DNA of 64,000 nucleotides from Diphasiastrum complanatum (GCA_029204225.1 CM055112.1:42682339-42746338); one strand, 5' to 3'; counted from the first letter of the stretch, positions 34,775 to 45,735 are shown. Numbers and translations: made by a program. Notes: generated by a model not told the origin, from the letters alone.

Positions 34775-36147
34775 ATGGCCTCCTCATCCTCTGAAGACTT
34801 TGGCGCCAAACAGGTGATCCAGTGTGACATCCCCGAGGTCACACATATTTGGCCTCTACCTTCTGACGCTCTGATCCGACCATGGCTACAGATAGCCGGT
34901 CCACTTCTAGCGGCAATGGGTTTTTACCCGGTGCTTTTCTATTCTGAGATTAACATGGGCCTCCCCCTTCATGCTTACGCCACCTGGGACGAGGAAAAGA
35001 CTCGTTTCCACTTCCTGTACCAAGGTACCACATACAAGGTCAGGATTAATGCCGACTCGATGGTTACCATTGGCATTATGTCCGGTGGACGTCAGCCCTT
35101 CTCCCATTGCAACGCCAAAACTTTGATCAAGCCTTTCGTCACCCAAACTGCACCAGAAATCCCCATATAGACTAACAATGGTTACCTGATAGAGGCTATC
35201 ACGGAACCCGTCATTCAAACGGCTGTGCATCTGTTGAATAACTTTCTGATTATTTCAACATTTCACAAAGACAGAATCCAGTCTAAGTTGCTGAGTCAGA
35301 TAGTGGAATCCTTCTAGAATTCTCTAGTCCCTCCGTTGTGCCATACGACTGGCATAGCTTCCTTATTCGAGAACTAACCAACTCCATCAAACCCAACAAC
35401 CGTGAGCAAATCGCAGCAAGCCCCCTGTTGTGTAACTTTGCCTGTGCACTTCTCCAGATGAAAGTGCACGGTTTCCAACGCTCATCTCTTTTGTCTACCC
35501 TCGTTCCACATACTAACCTTTATCTGCCATCTCAAGCATCCACCTCCTCCCAACCTGCAGTTATTAACACAACGGCCAACAAACAAAGGTGTGGCGCTGC
35601 CTCTACATCCACAACTCCACCTGCTACTCGAAGACGCACCTCCACTACCGCACTAACCACCCCATCAACAACCGCCACTTCTTCTTCCGTGCAACCCCCC
35701 ACTCGGATTTCTGTTGTCGCTACCTCTCTTCCTGTTCCATCCACATCTGTTTCTGTCTCCATCTCCGTTTCTTCTGTTGTTATCACTCCTATTTCTCTTC
35801 GAGTATCCACTACTCCATCCATCACCATCGCATCTTTCATCACTCCTGCCGCCACCGTTGCTTCCATTCCATTCAATCCTTCTGATTTTCAATTGTCTCC
35901 CGACACTCTGGCGTGGATGCAAGTCATCAAATTTTCACCCCCACGCCAGACACTTTCTACTCCATCCTCACCTTCTTCCATACTCCACACCACTTTCCAG
36001 TTGCCTTCTGTTCCTCCCATCCTCTCGTTCGGACAAACCGTCCTCACTCCTGTTTGCACAGTTTCTTCTCAAACCCCATCCACTTCGCCAACAAAGGTTG
36101 CCGAGGGCAACCAACCGTTGCTTGATGACGCATTTGTCCAAACAGGG
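34775..36147 (+). pseudogene. Third ORF downstream of pol (+ copy), Ser/Thr-rich
   Basis: ATG 34775 opens MASSSSEDFGAKQV... through a globular part (LLAAMGFYPVLFYSEINMGL, FHFLYQGTTYKVRI) to a TAG at 35168. A second open part (35338 on) continues with PYDWHSFLIRELTNSIKPNN, then a long Ser/Thr/Pro-rich tract (about 35540-35850). Sense extra ORFs after pol occur in Athila (env-like) and some Tat elements. The globular part recalls the plant-retrotransposon protein domain often annotated as putative plant transposon protein, but I see no membrane segment or signal peptide, so calling it env would be unjustified. It ends at the tail-to-tail junction near 36147. The - copy keeps only the first 43 or so codons. 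Confidence 0.6.
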
Positions 36148-36276
36148 GGGCCCGGTTGTCTGCAGGCATGGTTGGATCAGAGTTTCAGAGGGTAGAGGCC
36201 AAATCTGTGTGGCCTCGAGGATGTCACGCTGGATCACCTGTTTGGTGCCAGAGTCTTCAGAGGATGAGGAGGCCAT
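36148..36276 (-). pseudogene. Third ORF, N-terminal 43 codons (- copy)
   Basis: ATG 36276 opens MASSSSEDSGTKQVIQRDIL, collinear with the + copy ORF at 34775. Homology ends near 36147, where the sequence turns into the + copy's own ORF read from the other strand. Confidence 0.75.
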
Positions 36277-36629
36277 GTTAGCAATGATGATTAGTGGTCA
36301 AAAAAGTCGAAAAAGTAGAAAAAACGGTGGAAAATAAAAAAAGATGTGAGAACAGTAGAAAACTGAGAATAATGAGTGTTGGATAACAATGACTGTAGTT
36401 CAGAGCGCAGATCGGTGTTTAATATGAGCAAATGACAGTGGTAGGAAGTTTGGTTGAAAACAGAAAACTTCATATTTTCAGTGGAAATTTCGACAGAGCT
36501 TCGCTAGCAAAGGTGACAAATGACTCGAATTCAGCCCTTATTTAGCTAAATTTAGAGTGCATATTAGGTGAAACTCACTTTTCCTTGTTCTGTTCCACCC
36601 AAATTTTGGCAGACACCTTCTTCACAAAA

Positions 36630-37060
36630 TTCTAAGACCTCAGGGAAGTCTGCGAGAGTTCAGAAGGTGGTTTGCCATGCAAAAGTTCTGTGAGGGTTCA
36701 GGCTGTCTGTGAGGGTTTAACTCTCGCAGGACGTGATCTCTCGCACAACTTGTTCCTGTGATTGGATTTTCAAGATCAGACCATGTAGACAAGCTAATTT
36801 CATTGCTCTGATTTAATTTAGGCACCTTGCGAGAGTTGGTAAGTTGATCTTGATGCTCTACGAGGGTTTTGAAAATTCTGCTTATGGGAACTCTCGCATA
36901 CACTAAAAAATGATGATTCCTCCATCAAGAACTCTCGCAGAGATTTTCATGGATGCATCTAGGTCAGATTTGGTGACTTTCCAATTTTCAAGAGCTATCT
37001 CCCAAGGGATCTCAAAAAATCATGAAAAAAGTGCTCTTTCAGAGTGTTTTTTGACGGGAT
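36630..37060 (-). repeat. Post-pol decamer-repeat region (- copy)
   Basis: Multiple TGCGAGAGTT or AACTCTCGCA words, collinear in inverted orientation with 33970-34440. Confidence 0.75.
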
Positions 37061-37375
37061 CTCAAGATTTTCTGACTTTTAACTTTTGTAAACTGGTAAT
37101 TAGCTTCATCTAGGCTTGATCTAACTGTTGGTAGTGCTCTGGAAGTTCTGATGGATTCTTGGTAGTAGATCCCCCAGTCAATATGATGATCTGCTTCCAT
37201 TTTGACCCTATCAGGATCTAGATCCTCCTTGGATTCTGATGAATTTTCCCGATCTTGCCAGATCTGGCTGAATCTTGATGGATTTAGCTTGATTTGGTTT
37301 GATCTCCTTAGATCTAGCGGTGATGGCTGAGCAGATTAGGTTTTTGTAACGTGCCACCCCCAATCTGGATATGTC

Positions 37376-38599
37376 TTATTGTGGTGGCCAGTATTTGTGC
37401 AACCGGCTACCGTTGATGGGTGTGTCGAAGGGCGTCCCATCAAGATGTTCTAAGTTCACGGCTCCATGATTAAGAATTTTCTTGATCCTATAAGGACCTT
37501 CACCCGTGAATTTTAACTTCCCCTTGATTGCGTTGGTTTTATACATCAGGACCAGATCTCCTGAACGAAGATCCTTCTTTTGTAATCTGCGATCATGCCA
37601 AGCTTTGCGTCTTTCCTTTTCATCTGCCAGTGCATGCACAACTAGTAAGCGTGTTTCACAGAGTTTATGCAGAGCTTCGTGGCGTAGCTGTAGAGATTTG
37701 GACTTATTAAGACATTGCGCGGTGGCAATCCTTAATGAAGGAACTAAAAACTCTACTGGCATCACAGCATCCTGACCATATACTAATTGGAAGGGTGTTT
37801 GATCAGTGCTCCCTTTATATGTTGTCTTGAATGCCCACAGTGCAGCATGCAACTTGTGTTCCCGATCTGATCTGCTAGCTTCAACTGTTTTTGTGAGCAC
37901 GCTACACAGGATCTTATTGGATGATTTCGCTTGCCCATTACCACAAGGATAATAAGGCATACTGGTTTTGTGGATCACAAAGAGTTCCTCCAACAGAACC
38001 TTGATGGTCTCGTTGATGAAATGGCTTTCGCGATCACTGACTAGTTCCACCAGGCATCCGAAGCGCACAATGATATTTTCATAAAGGAACTTGGCAGTGG
38101 TTCTAGCATCAGCTGCTCTTACTGCCTTGGCTTCGACCCATTTGGTGAGGTAGTTTGTGGCTACGATTATGTATCGAGCCTGGGAACTCCTTGCTGCAGG
38201 GTGAATTGGACCAATATAATCCAATTCGCATTTTTCGAATGGTGCTTGGGCTAAGACTGGGTGCAGTAGATCATAGTTCGATCTCGTTGGTCTCCTTGCC
38301 CTTTGGCACACATCGCACTTTTTCAAGTATTCCTCCGTGTCTTTATGAATCGTTGGCCACCAACATCCTGATTGAAGGACCTTGCGAACTGTAATGTCAG
38401 ATGCAAAATGACCTCCACCCATGCCTTCATGTGAAAGCGAAATGATCTGGGTGGTCTCATGAGGAAGAATACACCGCCAAAGAATTCCGTCTGGACCTCT
38501 TCGGTACAACTGGCCGGCAATCAGCTGATAAGGTCTAGCCTTCAAGATTAATTTCCGATGTTCCGCCTTTGGTAGTGATTTGTCTGGTTGGCCCCGCAT
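37376..38599 (-). CDS. Gypsy integrase (- copy), open frame with a mutated catalytic Glu
   Basis: 407 open codons from ATG 38599. The zinc finger is H57, H64, C95, C98 (HEGMGGGHF ... CDVCQR). The catalytic core has D127 (CELDYIGP) and D189 (LVSDRESHF), then the position 36 residues later, where Glu is required, is Lys225 (GNGQAKSSNK, where GNGQAE is usual). The DD35E spacing is kept but the triad is broken, so the protein should lack strand-transfer activity. The C-terminal part (DLVLMYKT, GEGPYRIKKIL, LHKYWPPQ) is the usual GPY-type module, with no chromodomain. It is part of the pol polyprotein rather than a separate gene. Confidence 0.9.
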   Translation of the reverse strand: MRGQPDKSLPKAEHRKLILKARPYQLIAGQLYRRGPDGILWRCILPHETTQIISLSHEGMGGGHFASDITVRKVLQSGCWWPTIHKDTEEYLKKCDVCQRARRPTRSNYDLLHPVLAQAPFEKCELDYIGPIHPAARSSQARYIIVATNYLTKWVEAKAVRAADARTTAKFLYENIIVRFGCLVELVSDRESHFINETIKVLLEELFVIHKTSMPYYPCGNGQAKSSNKILCSVLTKTVEASRSDREHKLHAALWAFKTTYKGSTDQTPFQLVYGQDAVMPVEFLVPSLRIATAQCLNKSKSLQLRHEALHKLCETRLLVVHALADEKERRKAWHDRRLQKKDLRSGDLVLMYKTNAIKGKLKFTGEGPYRIKKILNHGAVNLEHLDGTPFDTPINGSRLHKYWPPQ

Positions 38600-38626
38600 T
38601 AGATATTCAACAATGTCGGCAGCCCA

Positions 38627-39146
38627 TTATGGTACTGTATCCACGTAAAATAAGACAACATCTGCCAGCTCATCATTGGGTTGGGTTGCAAGCTCCTTTC
38701 CCTTGATTCGTGACACATGATCTGCCATGTAGTGTTGTTTTCTCTTGCAAACTACTATCCGAAAATCAAATTCCAACAACAACAGGAGCCATCTGGCGAT
38801 TCTCCCGGTGTTGCAAGTTTTATTAATGAGATATATCAAGGGTTGATGGTCCGTATAAAAATCAAAATGTGTGGCCATCAAATAGTGTCGAAACTTCTTA
38901 ACCACATAGATCATTGCCAGTGCTTCCCACTCTGTGGTTGAATAATTCATTTCGGTATCACTGAGTTGTAAATCGTATTGGAAAATCCTATTTGTGTATT
39001 GGCTTGCAAATTGTATTGGAAAATCCTTTTTGTGTTCACCTGGCTGGGTTAAGACTGCTCCAACTGCATACTTCGATGCGTCCGTATGCACGTGAAACTC
39101 AATGGACCAATTGGGTGGTCGTAAGATTGGTGCTGAGACCAATGCA
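38627..39146 (-). pseudogene. Gypsy RNase H (- copy)
   Basis: All four acidic positions are visible: HTDASKYAVGAVL, STTEWEALAMIYVV, FYTDHQPLIYL, YMADHVSRIKG. A short internal duplication (about 38970-39030, repeated ATTGGAAAATCC) inserts extra residues after FASQY. The block is open, but RT upstream is broken and integrase downstream is separated by a stop. Confidence 0.88.
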
Positions 39147-40000
39147 TCTTAATCTTCTAGAAAGCCTTTAGAGCTTGCTCATTCCAATGTGGATCCGCTG
39201 TGAGCTTGTAAATTGGTCTGGCTAACTCCGCAAAATCAAGAATGAAGATCCTATAATAGTTAGCATGGCCCATGAAAATGTAGACCTCGCGGACCATCCC
39301 CGGTGGTGGTAGATCAACAATGATCCTAATCTTTGATAGATCTGTGGCGATCCCGTGTCTTGACACTATATGGCCGAGTATCAAGCCATGTGTCACCCAG
39401 AATTGACATTTTTCTGGATCAGGGAGATCTGGTATTCGTGGCATTTTTGTAACACCTTCTCCAAATTGGATAAGTGTTCTGAATCTGGTCCATGCACGCA
39501 CAGATCGTCCAAGAAAATTTTCAAAATTTTTTGCAAATAATCTTTGAATGCCGTCTGCATGACTCACTGGAAAGTGCTTGGGGCGTTGCAAAGTCCGAAT
39601 GGCATCACTTTATAGGCATAAGTTCTCCATTCCATGGCAAATGCTGTGTTGTGCTGGTCCTGGGGGGCTATTTTCACCTGGTTGTAGCCGCTGAAGCCGT
39701 CTAGAAAACTGTAGGCTTCATCGCCAACTACACTATCGAGGACACTTTTCGTAAATGGTAAAGGAAAATGGTCATTTTTGGTGACTGCATTAAGCGCCTT
39801 CAGATTCACACATATACGCATTTTGCCATTTTTCTTGGGTACTATAAGTATCGGCGATACCCATTCTGTGTGCTTGATTTCGTAAATGAAATCTGCTAAG
39901 TTTTTGCAACTCTTGCTTGATCAGTTCTGTATAATTCGGGTTGCAGCGGTAGTAACGGCTTACCTTGGGGACTGCTCCGTCCACCAAAGGTATGGTATGT
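39147..40000 (-). pseudogene. Gypsy reverse transcriptase (- copy)
   Basis: Fragments in three frames give PKVSRYYRCNPNYTELIKQE, ICVNLKALNAVTKNDHFPLP, YSFLDGFSGYNQVKIAPQ with AFAMEWRTYAYKVMPF and GLCNAPSTFQ, then FLDD, CQFWVTHGLILGHIVSRHG, NYYRIFILDFAELARPI. Frameshifts near 39580 and 39880 break it. Its AMEW shows that the TGA in the + copy is a mutated Trp codon. Confidence 0.88.
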
Positions 40001-40900
40001 TGGACTACTGTTGGCGGAATGCCCTTTAGATCACTATAGCTCCAAGCAAAACAGCCTTTATATTACACCAACAAGGATCGTAGTCTCTTGAACTGCGTGG
40101 GTGTTAACTGCTCTCCCACATGCACTATCCTTTCTTCTTCTCTTGGTTTCGCAAGATTCATCGGCCGTGTTTGTGTAGGTCCCTCGAAGACTTGTTCCGC
40201 TGGTGCCTGACTTTGATCAGATTCTCATTGGGCTTGCAGCATCATGATTACCACGTCAACCAATGTATAATTCTTGAAAGTATCAGGCATCTCATGAACT
40301 GGAGCTCGTCGAGATTCCTCTTTCAGCATATTGATCTTGGCCCGACTGGTCATTTTTTTATTTTCTGTCACCTGTGTAGAAGATGACGCTGTATTTGAGT
40401 CCAACTTGATTGACTTCTAGGAATCAAACACCTTCTTTTTGCTCTTTTTTGTCATTTTGGTGGGTTCTTCCTTGTTGTCTTTCTTTGGGACTGCTGTGAC
40501 ATTCGCCTCATGGTTGCGAATATCAACGTCTACTGTAGCTATTGCCTTTATCTCTTGTGCTTGATTGGCAAAGTGATGTTGTGTTCCTCACTTTCCCATG
40601 CTACTCTGATGTGGAGGACGTTTCATCATAGCCCACACAATATATGGGCTCAGGCACTACTGGCTCCTCATCCAATTTGGCCCATTCAGCTAAAAGGCTT
40701 TTCACTTGTGGTGCAATCCGCAGTAGTTCTCCGAGTGGTAAACTAACATGGCTTGACAACAAGAGTGTGAGCCTTTTAGTGTGTGGTTCCTCAGGCTCCA
40801 CCATGTGAAAAGGTGGTTCATGTTGGTTCAACCGATCATTCTGATCAGTGTGCAGTGGTGAGCCCATTTGTGGTTCTCGTTTGACGCCGATGGGAGGTTC
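40001..40900 (-). pseudogene. Linker between gag and RT, protease deleted (- copy)
   Basis: Frame-shifted sequence collinear with the + copy on both sides, but the block corresponding to about 30775-31672 of the + copy, which encodes the DGGSGVN protease, is absent near 40540. This copy could never have matured its own Gag-Pol after the deletion. Confidence 0.75.
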
Positions 40901-42714
40901 TGTAGGATTGTTTCATTCTTGCTCTTTTTCCTCCTCTTGTGCTCTTTGTACCCAGTGTCTTATTTTCTGGTACTGTCTTCTCTCTTCTCTCACATTTGGA
41001 TATGGCGTTGAAGTTGAGGGTTGGTTGTCAATGACCAATGGTGGTGGTGAGGGAGCCACTTCCCTCCTCTTCTGTGCTCGCATAATAGCTAATACACGAG
41101 CATGGTCTTGTCGACCTTTCTGCATCGCCGCTGGAACTGTTGAGTGTTGTATGGCAATGAGGTTAAGAGGTGCACTGGTTCCAGGTTTAAATGGACAATT
41201 CTTGAAATAGTATCCAAAATCGCAATCCTGGCAGGAGGTTGTATATTGTCCCTTGTAGGGACATTCTGCAATTCTGTGTCCCTCGCCGCATCAGTAGCAG
41301 CCGTAATTTCTTTCACTTTGAAGTTGAGTTTGAGTTTCATAGGCCAAAACATATTCATTTATGGTAGCATCCATAAATGGTTCATCTGGTCCATACCACT
41401 GCTGCTGCTTAAATTGAGGTGGCATTTGCATTTCTTGTTCCGTTGCTGTCAGGTTTACATGGGCCACTTGTTGATTGGCTGGCCCTGGTGGAGCAGGTAA
41501 GGCCATGCGTTGTGGTTGATTGGGTGCGCCATACCTTGGTGCCACATTAGGTGCCCCTTGAAGAAACTCCACTCTTCACTTGTGAAGGGACCCAACTTAA
41601 CTTTCAGTATGGAAATTTTTAATGAAGTTGAAGGCCAGAATGCACTTCACTTCTTCAGGGCCCTGTTCAAAGCCCATCCAATGGCTGAACCAAATCTTGT
41701 GGTCAAGAAGTATGATAAGGACTTCTCTTATGTTGAACAACCCTGGGAGAATCTGTGTGTCAGTCTCAGATTTTGCTTTAGGACTGGACACTCATTCGTT
41801 GTATGGTTTTGCATGCATACTGAACACCATACATTTTCTCGTTGAGGATACTACAGCTGGTTTGGTTCCGGTTGATGTGGAGTTACTGCTACAGTTCCTT
41901 GTAAGGCCTTCAGTTTCTGGTCAAACTGCACCGTAAGTTGCTCCATCTGTTGTTTGTGTAATTTTGTCATTTGCTCCAACAGTAGTTCTATGGATAGAGT
42001 GGATGCATTTTATGATGATGCAATCGAGGGAATAGGAGTGTGGGTGGAAGGATATTCATCGTCAGATCCCTCATCCTCTTCCCTGATGGCATCTTCCATA
42101 GCTTCTTGCAAAGTAGCGTACTGCTCCTATCATTTCAGTACTCTTCTGATGCTTCGTGGTAATCCGGCTAGGAACCACATGATCACTGCATGATTGGGAG
42201 TTAGGGCTACACTGCACTCGGATCGTAGATGTTTGACCCGTTCAATATAGTCCCGGACTCTTTCTCGTTTTCCCATCTTGACTTTGCTCAACAGGAGAAA
42301 CCGGTCTTCCAGGAACTTCCTTGGCTTAAAGCGCGTAATGAGAGCCGTTTTAACCACTTCCCAGGTGGATTTCTCTTCCTCTAACAGGTTGAAAAACCAA
42401 TCCTGAGCCACTGCAAGTAAGGACATAGGGAATAGCATCAGCTTCTCTGCAGATGTCCGTTCGCCGTAGATTTCACAAGCTTGCTCGTAGATCTGGAGGA
42501 ATCGGATGCGATCTGATGATCCGTCATATTTTGGTATCTCCATCCGTGGCGCTCTCCAAACTGCATGCCAGGGTACGACATGTACGGGTTGGCCCATTGG
42601 ATCCATTGGTGTTGGTTCCGGTTCTGTCTCTTGTTGCACAATTGCTAATCTGGGAAGGTGTGGTGCCTGATTTGCTATACTTCGTGCTATTAATCGTCCC
42701 GATCTCAGATTCAT
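40901..42714 (-). pseudogene. Gypsy gag (- copy)
   Basis: ATG 42714 opens MNLRSGRLIARSIANQ and the capsid core stays open to about 42130 (EIPKYDGSSDRIRFLQIYEQ, LMLFPMSLLAVAQDWFFNL, LAGLPRSIRRVLK). It then runs through shifts past AIREED-like, CSVCMQNHTTNEC and knuckle sequence (about 41290). An insertion of about 150 bp of other DNA lies near 41590-41745. This is the better preserved of the two gag N-termini. Confidence 0.82.
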
Positions 42715-42939
42715 CCGATGGTGGGTTCTAAAGTGATTGGACCTTGCTTATACAGTAGGATGCAGTCTGAATCTTCAAGGATCTGATCGATCTGATCGGC
42801 CGGAATGAATTTTAGGCCTTTTACGGTGGTTTTTCCTTGATAACTTTTTACTCCTTGCACTGATTGACCTGAGATTTTGACAGTAGCTGGATCTGATGCA
42901 TATCTTTCCATTGATTTGGTCTGCGATGGTTATCTTGTG

Positions 42940-43720
42940 TGAGGGTTGGCTATGCGAGGGTTCTTTAGCTGGTTTTGTAGGTAAAAAACTTAATATCTTT
43001 CAGATCTCTGGGAAGTAACTCTCATAAGTTTCACAGTAGCTGGATCTGGGTCAGATCTCACTATAGAATTCTCTGCGAGAGTTAACTCTCGCAAGAAGTG
43101 AAAATTTCATTGTCTGCGAGGGTTTAAAATCACTTTTTGTGCTTGATCTTCACCAAATCTTCATACTAACTCTCGCAAACTTCATCACTGATGTAATTTG
43201 ACATTTTGAATCGATTGAGAGGGTCTGCAAGAGTTCTTACTGGAAGGATTTGCTGGATCTTCACTTTTTATGATTTTTTAGCACTTAAATCCAATTTTCT
43301 GCTCACTGGAATCAAACTAACTCTCGCAAGCTCTTATGTGTCTTGGTCTCACTGAGATGGAACTTCAAAATCCTCTATGAGAGTTCTTGACACTGGAACT
43401 AAAAATTTCACTGTCTGCGAGGGTTCACTGGTACTTTCCCGATTTTTTTTCACTGGGAACTCTCGCACAGGCACTTAATCATCAAACTAACTCTTGCAAG
43501 CTTCTCTCTGTCCTGGTCTCACTGAGATGGAACTTCAAAGGGCTCTGCAAGAGTTCTTATAAAGATTTAAATTTTTTTGGATTTTTTCAAAGGTTTTTTG
43601 AATTTTTTATGATTTCTCTCTGATTTTTACAATCTGCTTGGAACTAACTCTCGCAGGCTTCTATGTAAGTCTAGGACAGTACCCTGGAGCTGCTGCCAGT
43701 CATGCGAGGGTTAATTCCCA
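42940..43720 (-). repeat. Leader with AACTCTCGCA decamers (- copy)
   Basis: A dozen or more decamers in both orientations, including the dyad GCGAGAGTTAACTCTCGC near 43075-43095. Collinear in inverted orientation with 27926-28700. Confidence 0.8.
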
Positions 43721-44010
43721 CTGATTCTAGAGATATAAAAATCTGATGAGTTTTTTTTGGCTCTTTTTCCCTCCAAAATGCAGATTGGTGTGTTTTTTGA
43801 GTTTTTTTGGATGATTGGTTTGGGTTTCAAGCCCTTAGAGGTTGTTCAGGGCCTCCTCTACCCTCTCACACCTCCTCCACTAGCTGTGAATAGTCCAAAC
43901 ACAAAAAAAAATACAAAAAAACTAACTTTAAACTCCCAAAAATCTACCTAAACTACTCTAAAAAGCAAGAAAATAGCTAAAATGCAACTAAACTAGTTAG
44001 TGGAAACCTA

Positions 44011-44028
44011 TCCCCGGCAACAGCGCCA
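44011..44028 (-). promoter_or_regulatory. tRNA-Asp primer binding site (- copy)
   Basis: The - strand reads TGGCGCTGTTGCCGGGGA, one mismatch from the complement of the plant tRNA-Asp 3' end. It is one base from the LTR boundary. Confidence 0.9.
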
Positions 44029-44029
44029 C

Positions 44030-44821
44030 TGTGGGGTTGAAGATCTCTCGTAATATAGCCCTTTTGCCTGTCAACAAAGGTTAGATCACTGGATAGGTGC
44101 CTACCTATGCATAGATGCTACTTTTAGTTAATTTCCTACTTTCTTCCTTAACTCTACTCACCACTATACTACTCCTCTACACTAACATTCATCATAGTTT
44201 GGTTGAAGGGAAGGAATGGAGAAGAAGAGATTGAGAAGAGAAGAGAAAGAGAGAGAAAGAGAGTGAGGGTGGAGGTTAGCTCAAATGCTCCTTATGCTTG
44301 GTAATGGAAAAACATTCACTATGGAAAACAATAAACATGGAAATAGAAAGCAATAGAAAACACAACCAAGAGCAATAGCAAGTAGTAAATAGCAAATGAG
44401 GATGCTTGTCTTCCAAAAATGGTAAAGTTTCCTCCTTCTCATTAAGCATGGAAATAGTGTACAAATGGTGCCTTTTTATAAAATGGGGAAGGCCCTTGCC
44501 CCTCAATCTTATTGGCTAATATTCACAATGATCCTAAACATTCACCTTGGACCCAACTTGATCCAAGGGTCCACAAAAAGTACATTAGAAATCACAAGAT
44601 TCATGTGAGTCCCCATTTGGACCCAACTCTCTAAGTTTAAAAATGACATTGGGCCTCTAGTTTTATTTTAATTACAAGGCCCAAGTCAAGTTTATTTTAT
44701 TTACAATTTCAATTGCGTGCTCATTGGGCCATGGGCTTATACATGCAGGATGTCATGCCCTCGCAACACATTTTATTGGAGGATTTTATTTATTTTCACT
44801 TTGTTGGGAATACCCCCAACA
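44030..44821 (-). mobile_element. 5' LTR of the - gypsy element (792 bp)
   Basis: The + strand runs TGTGGGG ... CCCCAACA, with inverted termini and one base between LTR and primer site. The outer 190 bp are duplicated at 25675-25864. A short GA-rich run lies near 44220-44270. The LTR supplies promoter and polyadenylation signals to the element; I could not place the TATA box securely. Confidence 0.88.
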
Positions 44822-45340
44822 ATATACATCACCATCAACCATCATGCTTGAAGACACTTTTGAAATGTTCCCCTCATCAAAAATGACATGTCTACCAACA
44901 ATCACTTTGTTAGTAGTAGGAATGTAAATCGTGTAGGCTTTACTGATCTCACTATATCCAACAAAAATACCTTTTCCTTGAAGATGGATCCTCCTTGTTC
45001 CTATCATCAAGAGTGATGTTGACATAGCATGTGCATCCAAAAGTTCTTAGAAAGTTGACACTTAGCCTCCTCTTGAATAGCATCTCAAAAGGTGTCCTTC
45101 CATTCAAAATAACACTTGGCCACCTATTGCACAAGAAATTGGCACACAACAAAGCTTGATCCCAAAATCGTTTATCAAGATTAGCACTTAGCCTCATGGC
45201 CCAGCACTTTCACATAAAGTTCTATTCTTCCTTTCTCCATTTTGTTGTGGGGTCCTTGATGTTTTATACTCCCTCTTGATCCCATGCTCATCACAAAAGT
45301 CCTTGAACTTGGTAGATATGTATGTGAAAGATTCAACTAG
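44822..45340 (-). pseudogene. Copia integrase C-terminal fragment, cut by the gypsy LTR
   Basis: The - strand translation has RFWDQALLCANFLCNRWPS, GRTPFEMLFKRR, LRTFGCTCYV, then KGIFVGYSEISKAYTIY, the classic copia integrase tail. Frameshifts occur near 45040 and 45200. The gypsy element's LTR end lies directly against it at 44821, so the gypsy inserted into this copia. Confidence 0.85.
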
Positions 45341-45378
45341 TTTCATCATATTTTGCTATATTTTCATATTTGACATAT

Positions 45379-45735
45379 TGAGGCCAAAACTTGTTTTAGA
45401 CTTAGAGATTAACTTTTCAAAGTTCATTAGTCTAAATGTCATTTGAATAAACACTTTTTGAAAGTGTGGGAAAGTTAGAATGCGAGTTTGAGTAGATTCA
45501 AATTTGAATACTTGGGTACATTGAATCTAGACCCAAAAATAGTAGGGTTAGCATTTTGGTGGAAAAGCCAAGTGGGCAAATAGGGTCTGAACCTGTTATA
45601 AAAGGATATATCTCATGGATAGAGCAATCTTCTCTCTTCTCTATCTCATTTCATGCTTATACATGGTCCTCTTGGGTTCTACTATCCATTGGTGTTCTAT
45701 CTTGGTGATTGCTTGCAATTCTATGTGTAGAATGA
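45379..45735 (+). mobile_element. Copia LTR fragment (+ orientation)
   Basis: Reverse-complement similarity to the LTR at 20248-20837 (for example TTTAGACTAAT and AACTTTGAAAAGTTAA on the other strand) and a matching TATA context (CCTGTTATAAAAGGA near 45592). It separates an integrase fragment on its left from an RT fragment on its right, an order that no single copia element has. Confidence 0.6.

Larger units (their letters stand above)
27926..36147 (+). mobile_element. Tat/Athila-like gypsy element, + copy (lacks both LTRs and most of the integrase)
   Basis: The order on + is leader with decamer repeats, gag, zinc knuckle, protease, RT, partial RNase H fused to the integrase C-terminus, a second decamer-repeat region, and a third ORF. 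The left end is cut inside the leader by element C's LTR (the matching point in the other copy is about 43664). The right end stops abruptly near 36147, where the - copy begins. No 3' LTR or polypurine tract is found. Confidence 0.85.
36148..44821 (-). mobile_element. Tat/Athila-like gypsy element, - copy (5' LTR present, protease deleted, 3' end lost)
   Basis: On the - strand the order is 5' LTR (44821-44030), primer site, leader, gag, RT, RNase H, integrase, decamer-repeat region and the start of the third ORF, then the junction near 36147. It sits in a copia integrase fragment (44822 on). It is the inverted partner of 27926-36147. Confidence 0.88.

Noticed and set aside
34775-35170. Retroviral-type envelope gene
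   Set aside because: The position fits an Athila env-like ORF, but no signal peptide, transmembrane segment or cleavage site is visible.
35532-36337. Antisense and alternate-frame ORFs over the Ser/Thr-rich tract of the third gypsy ORF
   Set aside because: They are shadows of a low-complexity (TCC/CAC-rich) coding tract.
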